A DNA stretch of 64,000 bases from Hyphomicrobiales bacterium (GCA_900472675.1 UCJA01000010.1:469928-533927), one strand, 5' to 3'; positions 31,176-42,094 are shown, numbered from the stretch's first letter. Numbers and translations are program-made. Notes: generated by a model not told the origin, from the letters alone.

Positions 31176-31796
31176 ATGACTGACACGAAATTCGACACGT
31201 CGGAACAGCCCCAGTTCTTCCTCGAGGAAGAACACCATATCGAAAGCAGCACGAACCTCGGCTTTTGGCTCTACCTGATGAGCGACTGCCTGATTTTCGC
31301 GATCCTGTTTGCGACCTATGCCGTGGTCGGCCGCAACTATGCGGCCGGTCCGTCTCCCGCCGACCTCTTCGACCTGAAGCTGGTGGCCGTCAACACGGCC
31401 ATGCTGCTGCTGTCGTCCATCACCTATGGCTTTGCCATGCTGCAGATGGAGCGCAACGCGAAGACCGAGACCCTGTTCTGGCTGGGGATCACCGGCCTGT
31501 TCGGTCTGGTCTTCATCGGACTGGAACTCTATGAGTTCATGCACCTGATCCATGAGGGCGCAGGTCCGACCCGCAGTGCCTTCCTGTCGGCATTCTTCAC
31601 GCTCGTCGGCACCCACGGTCTGCACGTCACCTTCGGCATCATCTGGCTCGTCACGCTGATGGTGCAGGTATCCATGCATGGCCTGATCGAAGCCAACCGC
31701 CGCCGCCTGATGTGCCTGTCGATGTTCTGGCACTTCCTGGACGTCATCTGGATCGGCGTGTTTTCCTTCGTATATCTGATTGGAGTAACCGGATGA
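31176..31796 (+). CDS. cyoC: Cytochrome bo quinol oxidase subunit III
   Basis: A 206-residue membrane protein with five hydrophobic helices, as expected for CyoC, and family segments such as TNLGFWLYLMSDCLIF and HGLHVTFGIIWL. Overlaps cyoD by ATGA. Confidence 0.95.
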   Translation: MTDTKFDTSEQPQFFLEEEHHIESSTNLGFWLYLMSDCLIFAILFATYAVVGRNYAAGPSPADLFDLKLVAVNTAMLLLSSITYGFAMLQMERNAKTETLFWLGITGLFGLVFIGLELYEFMHLIHEGAGPTRSAFLSAFFTLVGTHGLHVTFGIIWLVTLMVQVSMHGLIEANRRRLMCLSMFWHFLDVIWIGVFSFVYLIGVTG

Positions 31797-32194
31797 CCGT
31801 TGAAACTCCCGCGCGCGAAGACGCACACCAGGCGCACCACGGCCACAGTCATGGTCACCAGGCCGGCCACGGTTCGTTCAAAAGCTACATGACGGGCTTC
31901 GTGCTCTCGATCATCCTCACCGCCATTCCGTTCTGGTTGGTGATGGGCGAGGTCTTCGAGAGCAAGACGGTCACCGTCTCGCTGATCATGATCTTTGCGG
32001 CGGTCCAGATCGTCGTCCACATGATCTACTTCCTGCACATGAACACCCGCAGCGAAGGCGGCTGGACGATGATGGCGCTGATCTTCACGCTCGTCATCGT
32101 GTTCATCGCGCTTAGCGGCTCGCTCTGGGTCATGCATCACCTCAACGCGAACATGATGACCATGTCGCCGGAGATGATGAAGAACATGCCGTGA
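31793..32194 (+). CDS. cyoD: Cytochrome bo quinol oxidase subunit IV
   Basis: A 133-residue subunit with three membrane helices (about 32-52, 60-82, 92-115). The N-terminus carries a His-rich run (HQAHHGHSHGHQAGHG) that is longer than in E. coli CyoD and could bind metal. ATG 31793 overlaps the cyoC stop; a longer frame within cyoC is ignored. CyoD helps assemble the CuB site of subunit I. Confidence 0.94.
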   Translation: MTVETPAREDAHQAHHGHSHGHQAGHGSFKSYMTGFVLSIILTAIPFWLVMGEVFESKTVTVSLIMIFAAVQIVVHMIYFLHMNTRSEGGWTMMALIFTLVIVFIALSGSLWVMHHLNANMMTMSPEMMKNMP

Positions 32195-32201
32195 GGCCGT
32201 G

Positions 32202-32966
32202 ATGCGGCCCGATCTCGACAACAATACGGGGGGCGCGGCGCAAGCTGCGCCCTCATCGTCTTCCGGGCGTCGCGGCATCCTGCTGGTCGGTTTCCTGGTC
32301 TTTGCCGCCCTGGTGTTTGCCGGGCTCGGCGCCTGGCAGGTGCAGCGCCTTTTCTGGAAGCTCGACCTGATCGCCCGCGTCGAGGAGAGGGTGCACGCCG
32401 CTCCTGTCGCGCCGCCGGCTCCGGATCAGTGGGCAACGATCGACGCGAATGATGCCGAATACCGTCACGTCACCATGGCGGGCGTCTTCGAAAATGACCG
32501 CACGGTCCTGGTTCAGGCTGTGACGGAGCGCGGGCCGGGCTTCTGGGTGCTGACCCCCTTGCGGCTGGATGATGCGACGGCGGTCGTCGTCAACCGGGGC
32601 TTCGTGCCGACGGACAGGCGCGAGCCCCAATCCCGCGGCGAGGGTAACCCGGCGGGGCGCGTCACTGTCACCGGCCTCTTGCGCATGACCGAGCCCGGTG
32701 GCGGGTTCCTGCGCGCCAATGATCCGGGTCAGGACCGCTGGTATTCCCGCGACGTTGCCGCCATCGCGTCTGCCAAGGGCGTCGACAAGGCCGCGCCCTA
32801 TTTCGTGGATGCGGACGCAACGCCGAACCCGGGCGGGTTTCCGGTCGGCGGTTTGACGGTCGTCAGTTTCCGCAACAGTCACCTCGTCTACGCGCTGACC
32901 TGGTTTGCTTTGGCGATTATGTCCTTGGGCGCGCTGGTTTACGTCCGGCGTTATCGGACAGAGTGA
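32202..32966 (+). CDS. SURF1-family oxidase assembly protein
   Basis: A 254-residue SURF1-type protein with an N-terminal membrane helix (about 25-45), a periplasmic domain and a C-terminal helix (about 228-248). Family motifs are LGAWQVQRLFWKLDLI and VVNRGFVPTDRR; the NSHLVYALTWF motif precedes the last helix. SURF1 helps insert haem into terminal oxidases. It is the last gene of the cyo operon, 7 bases after cyoD, in the place where E. coli has cyoE; a haem O synthase gene is missing here. The ATG at 32202 is preferred over a GTG one codon upstream. Confidence 0.9.
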   Translation: MRPDLDNNTGGAAQAAPSSSSGRRGILLVGFLVFAALVFAGLGAWQVQRLFWKLDLIARVEERVHAAPVAPPAPDQWATIDANDAEYRHVTMAGVFENDRTVLVQAVTERGPGFWVLTPLRLDDATAVVVNRGFVPTDRREPQSRGEGNPAGRVTVTGLLRMTEPGGGFLRANDPGQDRWYSRDVAAIASAKGVDKAAPYFVDADATPNPGGFPVGGLTVVSFRNSHLVYALTWFALAIMSLGALVYVRRYRTE

Positions 32967-32975
32967 TCGCCGTCG

Positions 32976-34331
32976 TCAGCTGCTGACGGTGTAGTCGCTA
33001 CGTGTAATGCCGTGCCGCTGCAGCTTGTCGTAGAAGGTCTTTCGCGGAATGCCGAGTGCGGCAATCGTCGCCTGCACGTCACCGCGGCAGGTCTCCAATG
33101 TCTCGCGGATGATCTCCGCCTCATAACGCTCCATGCGGTCGGGCAAGGCCGCAGCATCCGTTTCAGCCGGCTTTGCCGGCGAGATTGCCTCAGCAGTCTG
33201 CCAGACACCCAAGACGAAGCGTTCGGCGAGATGCGCCAGCTCGCGCACATTGCCCGGCCAGTCGTGGCTGCGAAGATGGGCCATGACCGCGGCAGACAGG
33301 GCGGGCGCATCGCGTCCAAAGCGCTGTGCTGCCCGTTCCACGAAGTAGTTGAACAGCAGGGGCACATCCTCCCGCCGTTCCCGCAGAGGCGGGATCGACA
33401 GCGTCACCACGTTCAGCCGGTAATAGAGGTCGTCGCGAAAGCCCTTGCGCTGCTCCCGGTCGGCCAGATCCGTCTTTGATGCTGCTACCACGCGCAGGTC
33501 GACCGGGCGCACCTCGTTGGTGCCGAGTGGCGTCACTTCGCGCATCTCCAGCACCCGCAGCATCTGGATCTGGCTGGAAGGCGGCATGCTCTCGATCTCG
33601 TCGAGAAACAGTGTCCCGCCGCTCGCATGTTCGATGCGCCCGATCCGCTTCTTCTGGGCGCCGGTAAAGGCGCCCTGTTCATGGCCGAACAATTCGCTTT
33701 CGATCACCTGTTCGGGAAGCGCGCCGCAATTCAGCGCCACGAAATTCCCGGATGACCGGCGGCTCCAGCGGTGCAGCAGGCTTGCGACCACTTCCTTGCC
33801 CGTTCCGGTCTCGCCGGTCACGAGCACGTCCACATCCGTATCGGCAATCTGCCGCAGCATATCGCGCAGCCGCTGCATGACTGGCGTCTGGCCGATCAGC
33901 GGCAGCCCGTCTTCCGCCTGTTCCGCCGCCTGCCGCAGCCGCCGGTTGTCGAGCACGAGCGCGCGCTTCTCGGCGGCGCGGTGGACGCATTGCACCAGCG
34001 TCTCGGCGGCGAAGGGCTTGGCGAGGAAATCATAGACGCCGTCCCGGATGGCTTTGACAGCCATCGGAATATCGCCGTGTCCCGTGACGAGGATAACGGG
34101 AAGCTCCGGGTCGAGGTGGCGGATCCGCTGGAAGAGTTCGAGCCCGTCCATTCCGGGCATGCGGATATCCGAGACGATCACGCCGCGGAAGCTCGCATCG
34201 AGCGTCGGCAGCGCCGCCCCGGCGGTGGTAAAATGCGCGACGGTAAAGCTCGCCAGTTCCAGGGTCTGGCCGGTGGCACGCAGCAGATCCTCGTCGTCGT
34301 CGATCAGGATCACGGACATGGCTTCGCTCAT
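32976..34331 (-). CDS. dctD: C4-dicarboxylate response regulator DctD (sigma-54 activator)
   Basis: A 451-residue NtrC-family activator. The receiver domain has acidic residues DDDED and phospho-acceptor Asp55; the AAA+ domain has Walker A GETGTGKE (173-180) and GAFTGA (220-225), the sigma-54 contact loop; a Fis-type helix-turn-helix is at the C-terminus ([19 protein letters not shown]). It overlaps dctB by ATGA. It is adjacent to divergent dctA, whose upstream region holds a -24/-12 promoter and inverted repeats, so it should switch on dctA in response to external C4-dicarboxylates. Confidence 0.96.
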   Translation of the reverse strand: MSEAMSVILIDDDEDLLRATGQTLELASFTVAHFTTAGAALPTLDASFRGVIVSDIRMPGMDGLELFQRIRHLDPELPVILVTGHGDIPMAVKAIRDGVYDFLAKPFAAETLVQCVHRAAEKRALVLDNRRLRQAAEQAEDGLPLIGQTPVMQRLRDMLRQIADTDVDVLVTGETGTGKEVVASLLHRWSRRSSGNFVALNCGALPEQVIESELFGHEQGAFTGAQKKRIGRIEHASGGTLFLDEIESMPPSSQIQMLRVLEMREVTPLGTNEVRPVDLRVVAASKTDLADREQRKGFRDDLYYRLNVVTLSIPPLRERREDVPLLFNYFVERAAQRFGRDAPALSAAVMAHLRSHDWPGNVRELAHLAERFVLGVWQTAEAISPAKPAETDAAALPDRMERYEAEIIRETLETCRGDVQATIAALGIPRKTFYDKLQRHGITRSDYTVSS

Positions 34332-36148
34332 GCGCTTGCCCTCTTCAGGTGGACGGTAAAGCAGCTTCCCTCCGGCCCGGTATCGACCGAGATCCGGCCG
34401 CCATAGTCGGAGACGATGTCCTTTGAGATGACCAGGCCAAGGCCAAGACCCTTTTCCTTGGACGAGTTGAACGGCGAGAACATGGATTTGAGGATGGCTG
34501 GCGAAATGCCCGGTCCGTTGTCCGAAATGGCGACGGCGACCTCCTCGTCGCCTATCTCCACCGACACGCGCACGGCACCCGAGGCGCCGGCGTCAACGGC
34601 TTCAAACGCGTTCTGAAGGAGGTTGATGAAGACCTGCTCCAGCCGGAGCCGGTTGGCCATGACCCTTGCGCCATCTGGCATGGGCTGGACAGTGAGCCCG
34701 TCGAGCCGTCCGGTGAAGCGGCTCCGCAGGAGAAGGATGGCGCCCTCGATGGCCTCGCCGACGGCGACGGGCTCCGGCGCCGAGCGTCCGCGCCGGGCAA
34801 GCGCCTTCAAGTCTTCCGTGATGGCGCCGATCCGCTCGGTCAGCCGGGCAATCAGGTCCAGATTGTCCATCGCGGGCTGCATCTGCTTGCGCTCCAGGAA
34901 GACCTTGGAATTATCCGCATAGGCGCGGATGGTGGCGACCGGCTGGTTGATCTCATGGGCGACGCCTGCTGCGACCTGGCCGAGGATCGCCAGCCGGTTG
35001 GCCTGCACCAGGTCCTGCTGCACACCCTGCAGCTTGGCCTCGGTCGTATGGTGGTCGGCGATTTCAGCCTGCAGCCTGTCGCGGGCAAGGCTGAGATCGC
35101 GGGTGCGTTCCGCGACACGATTCTCCAGATCCTCCCTGGCGCGCTGTTCGGCGGCGATCGTCATCAGCGCCACCTGGCGCCGTCGCAGCCAGAGACCGGC
35201 CAGCAGCGCGATCACGGCAAGGATGATGGTCGCCAGAAGCTGCGCCTCCCGCCTTGCGGCTGCCACGGGCGCCTCGATGGGCTGCAGGTAGTCGAAGCTC
35301 CATTTCATCGGCGTCACCGGCAGCCTGATCCGCAGGAAGGAGGCGCCGCCTGCTCCCGGCACGACGGCACGCATGATCGTGGCATCCGGGGCCAGATCTT
35401 CGACGGTGCGGAACGGCAGCGGCAACAGCGGCGCATCGCCAAACTGCAGGCTGTCGCGGATCACACGGGTGCTGACGGCATCGAGCGGGCTGGTGGTCAT
35501 GAACCGCCAGGAAGGGATAGTGGTGATCAGCACCACGTTGTTTTCATCGACGATATAGGAGGGACGCGCGGTCTCCCGCCAGTCGTCTTCCAGCTGGTCG
35601 AATTCCATCTTTGCGACGACCACCCCAAGCGGCGCTCCGGCCGGTCCCACCCGGTGCGAAATGTAAAGCCCCGGCCGCTTGCTTACTGTGCCCATGGCGA
35701 AGTCTTCGGCCGTGCCATGCGCCATGGCACCGGAGAAATACTTGCGGAAGGCGTAGTCGTTGCCGACAAAGCTGGTCGTCTCCTGCCAGTTGCTGGCCGC
35801 CACCGTCACGCCGTTGGCGGCTACCACGTAGAGAACAGAGGCATTGGTCCCGGCGATGACGCGCTCCAGTTTGCCGTTCAGGGTGGCAAGCTGCGCCGGG
35901 TCGCCACCTCGCAAAGCCTCCTGCACCTCGCGGTCCTCGGACAGAAGAAAGGGCAGGGCCCGGGGCCGCTCCAGAACCGCGCGCAGGAGGGCGACCTTGA
36001 GGCTGGCCGCCGTACGGCCTTCCGCCTCGATCGCCAGCAAGGCGGATCTGCCGCCATACAGCGTAACGGCATAGAGTGCTGCGGCTGACACCAGCACGGC
36101 AATCAGCGCAAAGGCGGCCCAGGCGCGGCGGGCCCGCAGCCGCAGCAC
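34328..36148 (-). CDS. dctB: C4-dicarboxylate sensor histidine kinase DctB
   Basis: A 606-residue membrane sensor: two membrane helices (about 11-33 and 285-305) flank a periplasmic double-Cache/PDC domain that binds succinate, malate or fumarate. A coiled-coil (about 310-370) leads to the kinase core with H-box [23 protein letters not shown]-box [10 protein letters not shown] and G-boxes DNGPGIS and [12 protein letters not shown] 36148 is preferred because AGGGGGGAA lies about 5 bases upstream. The frame runs open to 36316 but the extra part has no ribosome site and overlaps the dctA regulatory region. Length matches rhizobial DctB (about 600-620). Confidence 0.93.
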   Translation of the reverse strand: MLRLRARRAWAAFALIAVLVSAAALYAVTLYGGRSALLAIEAEGRTAASLKVALLRAVLERPRALPFLLSEDREVQEALRGGDPAQLATLNGKLERVIAGTNASVLYVVAANGVTVAASNWQETTSFVGNDYAFRKYFSGAMAHGTAEDFAMGTVSKRPGLYISHRVGPAGAPLGVVVAKMEFDQLEDDWRETARPSYIVDENNVVLITTIPSWRFMTTSPLDAVSTRVIRDSLQFGDAPLLPLPFRTVEDLAPDATIMRAVVPGAGGASFLRIRLPVTPMKWSFDYLQPIEAPVAAARREAQLLATIILAVIALLAGLWLRRRQVALMTIAAEQRAREDLENRVAERTRDLSLARDRLQAEIADHHTTEAKLQGVQQDLVQANRLAILGQVAAGVAHEINQPVATIRAYADNSKVFLERKQMQPAMDNLDLIARLTERIGAITEDLKALARRGRSAPEPVAVGEAIEGAILLLRSRFTGRLDGLTVQPMPDGARVMANRLRLEQVFINLLQNAFEAVDAGASGAVRVSVEIGDEEVAVAISDNGPGISPAILKSMFSPFNSSKEKGLGLGLVISKDIVSDYGGRISVDTGPEGSCFTVHLKRASA

Positions 36149-36222
36149 ATGTTCCCCCCTCTGAGCTTTTCCCTGGATCATGCCAAAGTTGAGCATGAAA
36201 CCGCTCAGCCAGCAACCAGTCT

Positions 36223-36240
36223 TGTGCGGAAATACGCACA
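36223..36240 (+). promoter_or_regulatory. Candidate DctD upstream activating site
   Basis: TGTGCG-GAAATA-CGCACA is a perfect inverted repeat 71 bases upstream of the -24 element of the dctA promoter. It closely resembles the known DctD sites upstream of rhizobial dctA (GTGCGG/CCGCAC type). Confidence 0.7.
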
Positions 36241-36264
36241 TAACACGGCCTAGAGAGGTTCGTG

Positions 36265-36288
36265 CTGTGAAAACACGTGTTTTTACAG
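36265..36288 (+). promoter_or_regulatory. 24-bp near-perfect palindrome ahead of dctA
   Basis: A palindrome with a single mismatched pair, centred on CACGTG (36274-36279), with outer arms CTGT and ACAG. It lies between the DctD-like repeat and the -24/-12 promoter. It could be the second DctD site known in dctA promoters or a site for another regulator. Confidence 0.5.
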
Positions 36289-36310
36289 TGGCGCGCGAAC
36301 AAATCCCAGT

Positions 36311-36326
36311 TGGCACATGTTTTGCT
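36311..36326 (+). promoter_or_regulatory. Sigma-54 (-24/-12) promoter of dctA
   Basis: TGGCACATGTTTTGCT matches the sigma-54 consensus (TGGCAC-N5-TTGCW), with GG at 36312-36313 and GC at 36324-36325, 10 bases apart. It lies 70 bases before the dctA start and next to DctD-type sites. Confidence 0.9.
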
Positions 36327-36396
36327 GATGAACGGGCATAGCTGCAATTTGCCTCGGGAAGAGCCAGGTCACTGGTTGAGGCTGATGGAGGATACC

Positions 36397-37725
36397 ATGA
36401 TTATTTCGCCTGCCAGCGACGCTCCGCGTCGTCGACTGCCATTCTATCGTCACCTCTATGTCCAGGTCATCGTCGCGATAATCGCCGGCATGCTCATCGG
36501 GCATTTCTATCCGGGCCTCGGAACGGCGCTGAAGCCGCTCGGCGACGCCTTCATCAAGCTGGTCAAGATGATCATCGCACCGGTGATCTTCCTGACGGTC
36601 GCAACTGGCATTGCCGGCATGTCCGATCTAGCCAAGGTCGGCCGCGTCGCCGGCAAGGCGATGATCTACTTCCTGTTCTTCTCGACGCTCGCGCTGGCGG
36701 TTGGCATGGTCATCGCCAACGTGGTTCAGCCCGGCGCCGGCATGCACATCGATCCGGCGACGCTCGATGCCAGTGCGGTCACGAGCTACGCCACCAAGGC
36801 TCATGAGACGACCATCACGGGCTTCCTGATGAACATCATTCCCGACACCATCGTCGGGGCCTTTGCACAGGGCGACATCCTGCAGGTGCTGTTCTTCTCC
36901 GTGCTGTTCGGCATTGCGCTCGGCATGGTGGGTGAACGCGGCCGGCCGGTCACCGATTTCCTCAATGCGCTCACAGCGCCGATCTTCCGCCTCGTCGGCA
37001 TTCTGATGAAGGCAGCCCCCATCGGCGCCTTTGGCGCCATGGCCTTCACCATCGGCAAGTACGGCATCGGCTCGATCGCCAACCTCGCCTTCCTGATCGC
37101 TACCTTCTACGTCACCTCGATCTTCTTCGTCGTCGTCGTGCTCGGTGCAGTCGCCAAGTACAACGGCTTCTCGATCTTCGCCCTGATCCGCTACATCAAG
37201 GAAGAGCTGCTGCTCGTTCTCGGCACCTCCTCCTCGGAAGCGGCGCTGCCGGGCCTGATGCAGAAAATGGAAAATGCCGGCTGCAAGCGGTCCGTCGTCG
37301 GCCTGGTCATCCCGACCGGTTATTCCTTCAACCTCGACGGCACCAACATCTACATGACGCTGGCGGCCCTATTCATCGCCCAGGCGACCGACATCCATCT
37401 GTCCTTCGGCGAGCAGATTCTGCTGCTGCTGGTCGCAATGCTGAGCTCCAAGGGCGCTGCCGGCATCACCGGCGCCGGCTTCATCACGCTGGCTGCGACG
37501 CTGTCGGTCGTGCCGTCCGTTCCGGTTGCCGGCATGGCCTTGATCCTCGGGATCGACCGCTTCATGTCGGAATGCCGTGCGCTGACAAACTTCGTCGGCA
37601 ATGCGGTGGCAACCATCGTCGTCGCCCGTTGGGAAAACGAACTGGACGAGGCGCAGCTTGCACGGGTGCTGTCGGGACGTCCGGCCGAGCCCGTTGCTGC
37701 ACCGGCTCTGCATCCGGCCGAGTAG
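36397..37725 (+). CDS. dctA: C4-dicarboxylate:cation symporter DctA
   Basis: A 442-residue inner-membrane transporter of the glutamate/dicarboxylate family, which takes up succinate, fumarate and malate. Conserved segments are the serine-rich hairpin [14 protein letters not shown], the helix [16 protein letters not shown] and [17 protein letters not shown] 36397 is chosen because GGAGG lies 5 bases upstream and the length then equals rhizobial DctA (about 441). It is divergent from dctBD, driven by a clear sigma-54 promoter and followed by an intrinsic terminator. Confidence 0.97.
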   Translation: MIISPASDAPRRRLPFYRHLYVQVIVAIIAGMLIGHFYPGLGTALKPLGDAFIKLVKMIIAPVIFLTVATGIAGMSDLAKVGRVAGKAMIYFLFFSTLALAVGMVIANVVQPGAGMHIDPATLDASAVTSYATKAHETTITGFLMNIIPDTIVGAFAQGDILQVLFFSVLFGIALGMVGERGRPVTDFLNALTAPIFRLVGILMKAAPIGAFGAMAFTIGKYGIGSIANLAFLIATFYVTSIFFVVVVLGAVAKYNGFSIFALIRYIKEELLLVLGTSSSEAALPGLMQKMENAGCKRSVVGLVIPTGYSFNLDGTNIYMTLAALFIAQATDIHLSFGEQILLLLVAMLSSKGAAGITGAGFITLAATLSVVPSVPVAGMALILGIDRFMSECRALTNFVGNAVATIVVARWENELDEAQLARVLSGRPAEPVAAPALHPAE

Positions 37726-37751
37726 CCCACCCCCATAACGAACATGGAGAG

Positions 37752-37780
37752 GCCCGCTTCGCAGCGGGCTTCTTTCGTTT
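37752..37780 (+). terminator. Intrinsic terminator of dctA
   Basis: GCCCGCT-TCGC-AGCGGGC is a perfect 7-bp stem followed by TTCTTTCGTTT, 26 bases after the dctA stop. Confidence 0.88.
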
Positions 37781-37861
37781 AAGAAGGTTGCGTCTCATAA
37801 CCGCCAGCCTAGGATGCTCATCCAAGCCAGAGCATCGTGCCTCGGCACAACCGTTCGATCC

Positions 37862-38773
37862 ATGGCCTTCACGCTCCGCCAGCTCCAATATTTCGTCGCC
37901 GTCGCCGAGCAGGGGTCGATCACCCGTGCTGCGCAGAAGCTGTCGATCTCCCAGTCGTCGATCACCGAATCTTTGAAAGAGCTCGAGAGCGATCTCGGCG
38001 TCTCGCTGTTCGAGCGTCATCCGCGCGGTCTGACCATAACCCACAACGGCCACCAGTTCCTGCGCCACGCGACCAAGGTGCTGGCGGCAGTGTCCGACGC
38101 GCGCCACAGCTTTGCCTCCGGCGAAGCGGCCACCTCCGGCACGCTCAACATCGGCGTCACCTCGCTGGTTGCAGGCTATGTCCTCTCGGACCTGCTTGCG
38201 CGTTACCGACGGGCCTGCCCGAGGGTGGAGGTCAGCGCCATCGAAGACAACGGCAGCCATTTGGAGCATCTGCTGGTCGGTGGCGAGTTGGATGTGGCCG
38301 TCATGGTGATCTCCAACCTGCGCGACCGAATGGCGCTGCAGGCGGAGATCCTGGAAACTTCGCCTTACCGGCTCTGGTTGCCGATGGGGCATCCGTTGGT
38401 TTCGGCCGAGATCATCTCGGTGGCCGACATTGCGCGCGAGCCGCTGATCATGCTGACCGTGGACGAGATTGAGGAGAACACCGGCAAGCTGCTTTCGGCG
38501 CTGGGCGCCCGCCCGCACGTGGCCTTCAGGACCCGTTCCGTGGAGGCGGTGCGCAGCCTGGTCGCGACCGGTGCTGGCATTTCCCTGCTGCCGGAACTGG
38601 TCTACCGGCCCTGGTCGCTGGAAGGCGACCGGATCGAAAGCCGCGACGTGTCCGGGGCTTTGCCCGTCGTTCAGGTGGGTATCGTTTGGCGCAAGGGTTC
38701 AAGCCTTTCGCAGGCGGCGCGCGATTTCATTGGCGTCGCTGAAAGCCTCCGTTCGAGCCGCATCCGCGTCTAA
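37862..38773 (+). CDS. LysR-family transcriptional regulator
   Basis: A 303-residue LysR-type regulator: an N-terminal winged helix (about 4-62; TLRQLQYFVAVAEQGSIT, AAQKLSISQSSITESLKELE) and a C-terminal effector-binding domain (about 90-295). ATG 37862 gives the canonical N-terminus; the frame extends 16 codons upstream without support. It lies directly upstream, on the same strand, of the polyamine-type ABC operon, with symmetrical sites in the 122-base gap. It probably controls that operon; the effector could be a polyamine or a derived acid. Confidence 0.9.
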   Translation: MAFTLRQLQYFVAVAEQGSITRAAQKLSISQSSITESLKELESDLGVSLFERHPRGLTITHNGHQFLRHATKVLAAVSDARHSFASGEAATSGTLNIGVTSLVAGYVLSDLLARYRRACPRVEVSAIEDNGSHLEHLLVGGELDVAVMVISNLRDRMALQAEILETSPYRLWLPMGHPLVSAEIISVADIAREPLIMLTVDEIEENTGKLLSALGARPHVAFRTRSVEAVRSLVATGAGISLLPELVYRPWSLEGDRIESRDVSGALPVVQVGIVWRKGSSLSQAARDFIGVAESLRSSRIRV

Positions 38774-38774
38774 C

Positions 38775-38805
38775 TATCGGAAATTCCGATATCATCGTTC
38801 TGATA
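38775..38805 (+). promoter_or_regulatory. Symmetrical sites between the LysR gene and the polyamine ABC operon
   Basis: TATCGGA-AAT-TCCGATA (38775-38791) is a perfect 17-bp inverted repeat starting right after the LysR stop codon. It overlaps TATCA-TCGTTC-TGATA (38790-38805). Both fit the T-N11-A rule of LysR sites, so they are candidate binding sites for the neighbouring regulator. Confidence 0.55.
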
Positions 38806-38895
38806 AATGAATTTGCGAAGGCAGGGAATTCGTCGCAGTTTTTCACTCGGGAACAAAACGCCGCAAAGCGGCATCCAAGAACCGGGAGACAGACG

Positions 38896-40056
38896 ATGAA
38901 ACATCTTCTGAAGTCGTGCACCGTGGCCGTCGCCAGCCTGAGTTTCGTTGCCCAGGGAATTGCCGCAGAGCCGCTGAAGGCGCTCGGCAAGGGCGAAGGC
39001 GCCGTCAGCATCGTGGCCTGGGCCGGCTACATCGAACGCGGCGAAACCGACAAGGCCTATGACTGGGTGACCGACTTCGAAAAGGAGACGGGCTGCAAGG
39101 TCTCGGTCAAAACGGCAGCGACGTCCGACGAGATGGTGGCGCTGATGAACGAGGGCGGATTCGACCTCGTGACCGCATCCGGCGACGCATCGCTTCGGCT
39201 GGTGGCCGGCAAGCGGGTCCAGCCGATCAACACCGCTCTTATCCCGAGCTTCAAGCAGGTCGACGAGCGGCTGCAGAGCGCGCCCTGGCACACGGTGAAG
39301 GACGTCCACTACGGCGTGCCCTATCTCTGGGGTCCCAACGTCCTCATGTACAATACCGACGCCTTCAAGGATAAGGCGCCGACCAGCTGGAATGTTGTGT
39401 TCGAGGAGCAGACGCTGCCGGACGGCAAGACCAACAAGGGTCGCGTGCAGGCCTATGACGGCCCGATCTATGTCGCGGATGCCGCTATCTACCTGATGGC
39501 ACACAAGCCGGACCTTGGCATCAAGGACCCCTATGAGCTGAACGAGGACCAGTACAAGGCGGCACTCGATCTGCTGCGCGGCCAGCGCCAGCTGGTCTCC
39601 CGTTACTGGCACGACGCCATGATCCAGGTGGACGACTTCAAGAACGAGGGCGTCGTCGCCTCCGGTTCCTGGCCTTTCCAGGTCAACCTGATGCAGGCCG
39701 ACAAGCAGAAGATCGCCTCGACCTTTCCCGAGGAAGGCGTGACCGGCTGGGCCGATACCACCATGCTGCACGCTGACAGCGAGCATCCCAACTGCGCCTA
39801 TATGTGGATGGAGCACTCTCTGAAGCCCAAGGTCCAGGCCGACGCCGCGGCTTGGTTCGGCGCCGTGCCTTCGGTCCCAGCCGCCTGCAAGGGCAATGAG
39901 CTGCTGACCGACGAAGGCTGCAAGACCAACGGCTTCGAGCATTTCGACCGGATCCGGTTCTGGAAGACCCCGACCGCCAAGTGCACGACGCAAAGCGAAT
40001 GCGTGCCCTACCACCGCTGGGTTTCGGACTACATTGGCGTGATCGGCGGACGGTAA
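38896..40056 (+). CDS. Polyamine-type ABC transporter substrate-binding protein (YdcS-like)
   Basis: A 386-residue periplasmic binding protein of the spermidine/putrescine family. It has a signal peptide (residues 1-24, cleavage near IAAEP) and begins VSIVAWAGYIERGETD, as in E. coli YdcS rather than PotD. Several cysteines occur in the C-terminal part. A good GGGAG-like site precedes ATG 38896. It is followed by ATPase, two permeases and an aminobutyraldehyde-type dehydrogenase, the same order as ydcSTUVW of E. coli, so import and oxidation of putrescine-derived compounds is the likely role. Confidence 0.88.
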   Translation: MKHLLKSCTVAVASLSFVAQGIAAEPLKALGKGEGAVSIVAWAGYIERGETDKAYDWVTDFEKETGCKVSVKTAATSDEMVALMNEGGFDLVTASGDASLRLVAGKRVQPINTALIPSFKQVDERLQSAPWHTVKDVHYGVPYLWGPNVLMYNTDAFKDKAPTSWNVVFEEQTLPDGKTNKGRVQAYDGPIYVADAAIYLMAHKPDLGIKDPYELNEDQYKAALDLLRGQRQLVSRYWHDAMIQVDDFKNEGVVASGSWPFQVNLMQADKQKIASTFPEEGVTGWADTTMLHADSEHPNCAYMWMEHSLKPKVQADAAAWFGAVPSVPAACKGNELLTDEGCKTNGFEHFDRIRFWKTPTAKCTTQSECVPYHRWVSDYIGVIGGR

Positions 40057-40148
40057 CCTCCGGCCTCTTTCCAAAAGGCAAGGCCAGACGCACCCATCTC
40101 TCGCCACCGGCGGGCGAGAGAACACGCCAGAGCATCCGGAGCCCAACC

Positions 40149-41131
<983 letters not shown>

Positions 41132-41135
<4 letters not shown>

Positions 41136-42094
41136 CGGCGCTCACGGTCGGCAAGCCCCACTCGTCGATCCTTGCCGGGCGCGGCGGATTTGCCGGCGCA
41201 TTGTCGGATGCCTTCTGGCGTCATCCGAAGCTTCTGCTTCTCCTGATGCTGGCGCCGCCACTGCTGTGGCTCGGCATCATCTACGTCGGGTCACTCCTGG
41301 CGCTTCTGATGCAGAGCTTCTTTGCGATCGACGATTTCTCCGGCGTGGTGAGCTACGAGCCGACGCTTGCCACCTATGGTCAGCTGCTCACCGGCACCAA
41401 CCTCGACATCATCCTGCGAACGGTGCTGATGGCAGCACTGGTGACGCTGACCTCGGCCATCATCGCTTTCCCGATCGCCTATTACGCGGCCCGCTATGCA
41501 AAGGGCCGGTGGAAGGCCTTCTTCTATCTCGGTGTCATGCTGCCACTCTGGTCGAGCTATCTGGTCAAGATCTATGCCTGGAAGCTGATCCTCGCCAAGG
41601 AGGGGATCGTCACCTGGATCTTCGCCAAGCTGAACCTTTCGTTTGTGCTGGACGCCATCCTGTCGCTGCCGGTGGTCGGCGGCAATTCGCTATCCGTCAG
41701 CTACCTCGGCACCTTCCTGGTCTTCGTCTACGTCTGGCTTCCCTACATGATCTTGCCTACGCAGGCCGCGCTGGAGCGCGTGCCGCGCAATCTCATCGAA
41801 GCTTCCGCCGATCTCGGAGCGACGCCGCGCCAGACATTCCGCACCGTGCTTTTGCCGCTGGCGCTGCCAGGCATCGTCGCCGGTTCGATCTTCACCTTTT
41901 CGCTGACGCTTGGGGATTACATCATTCCGCAGATTATCGGCTCCTCGCGCCTGTTCATCGGCCAGGCCGTCTATGCCCAGCAGGGAACGGCGGGCAATGT
42001 GCCGCTGGCGGCCGCCTTCTCTGTCGTGCCGATCGTCATCATGGGGATCTACCTCACCGTTGCCAAACGACTGGGGGCCTTCGATGCGCTCTGA
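41132..42094 (+). CDS. Polyamine-type ABC transporter permease (YdcU/PotB-like)
   Basis: A 320-residue inner-membrane permease with six predicted helices and the EAA-like loop [22 protein letters not shown]. It pairs with the next permease, whose start overlaps its end by 11 bases. Confidence 0.92.

Noticed and set aside
29217..31826. 869-codon open frame on the minus strand opposite cyoB/cyoC
   Set aside because: Shadow of highly GC-rich coding DNA. Its translation is rich in Asp, Glu, His, Arg and Gln without any domain, and the opposite strand encodes a fully conserved oxidase.
32974..32988. CGTCAGC-T-GCTGACG palindrome between the SURF1 gene and dctD as terminator
   Set aside because: The loop would be a single base and no T-run follows; it lies largely within the last dctD codons, so a terminator call is not supported.
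36149..36316. N-terminal extension of DctB
   Set aside because: The region holds the dctA activator sites and promoter. A GTG with a strong ribosome site at 36148 gives a normal DctB length.
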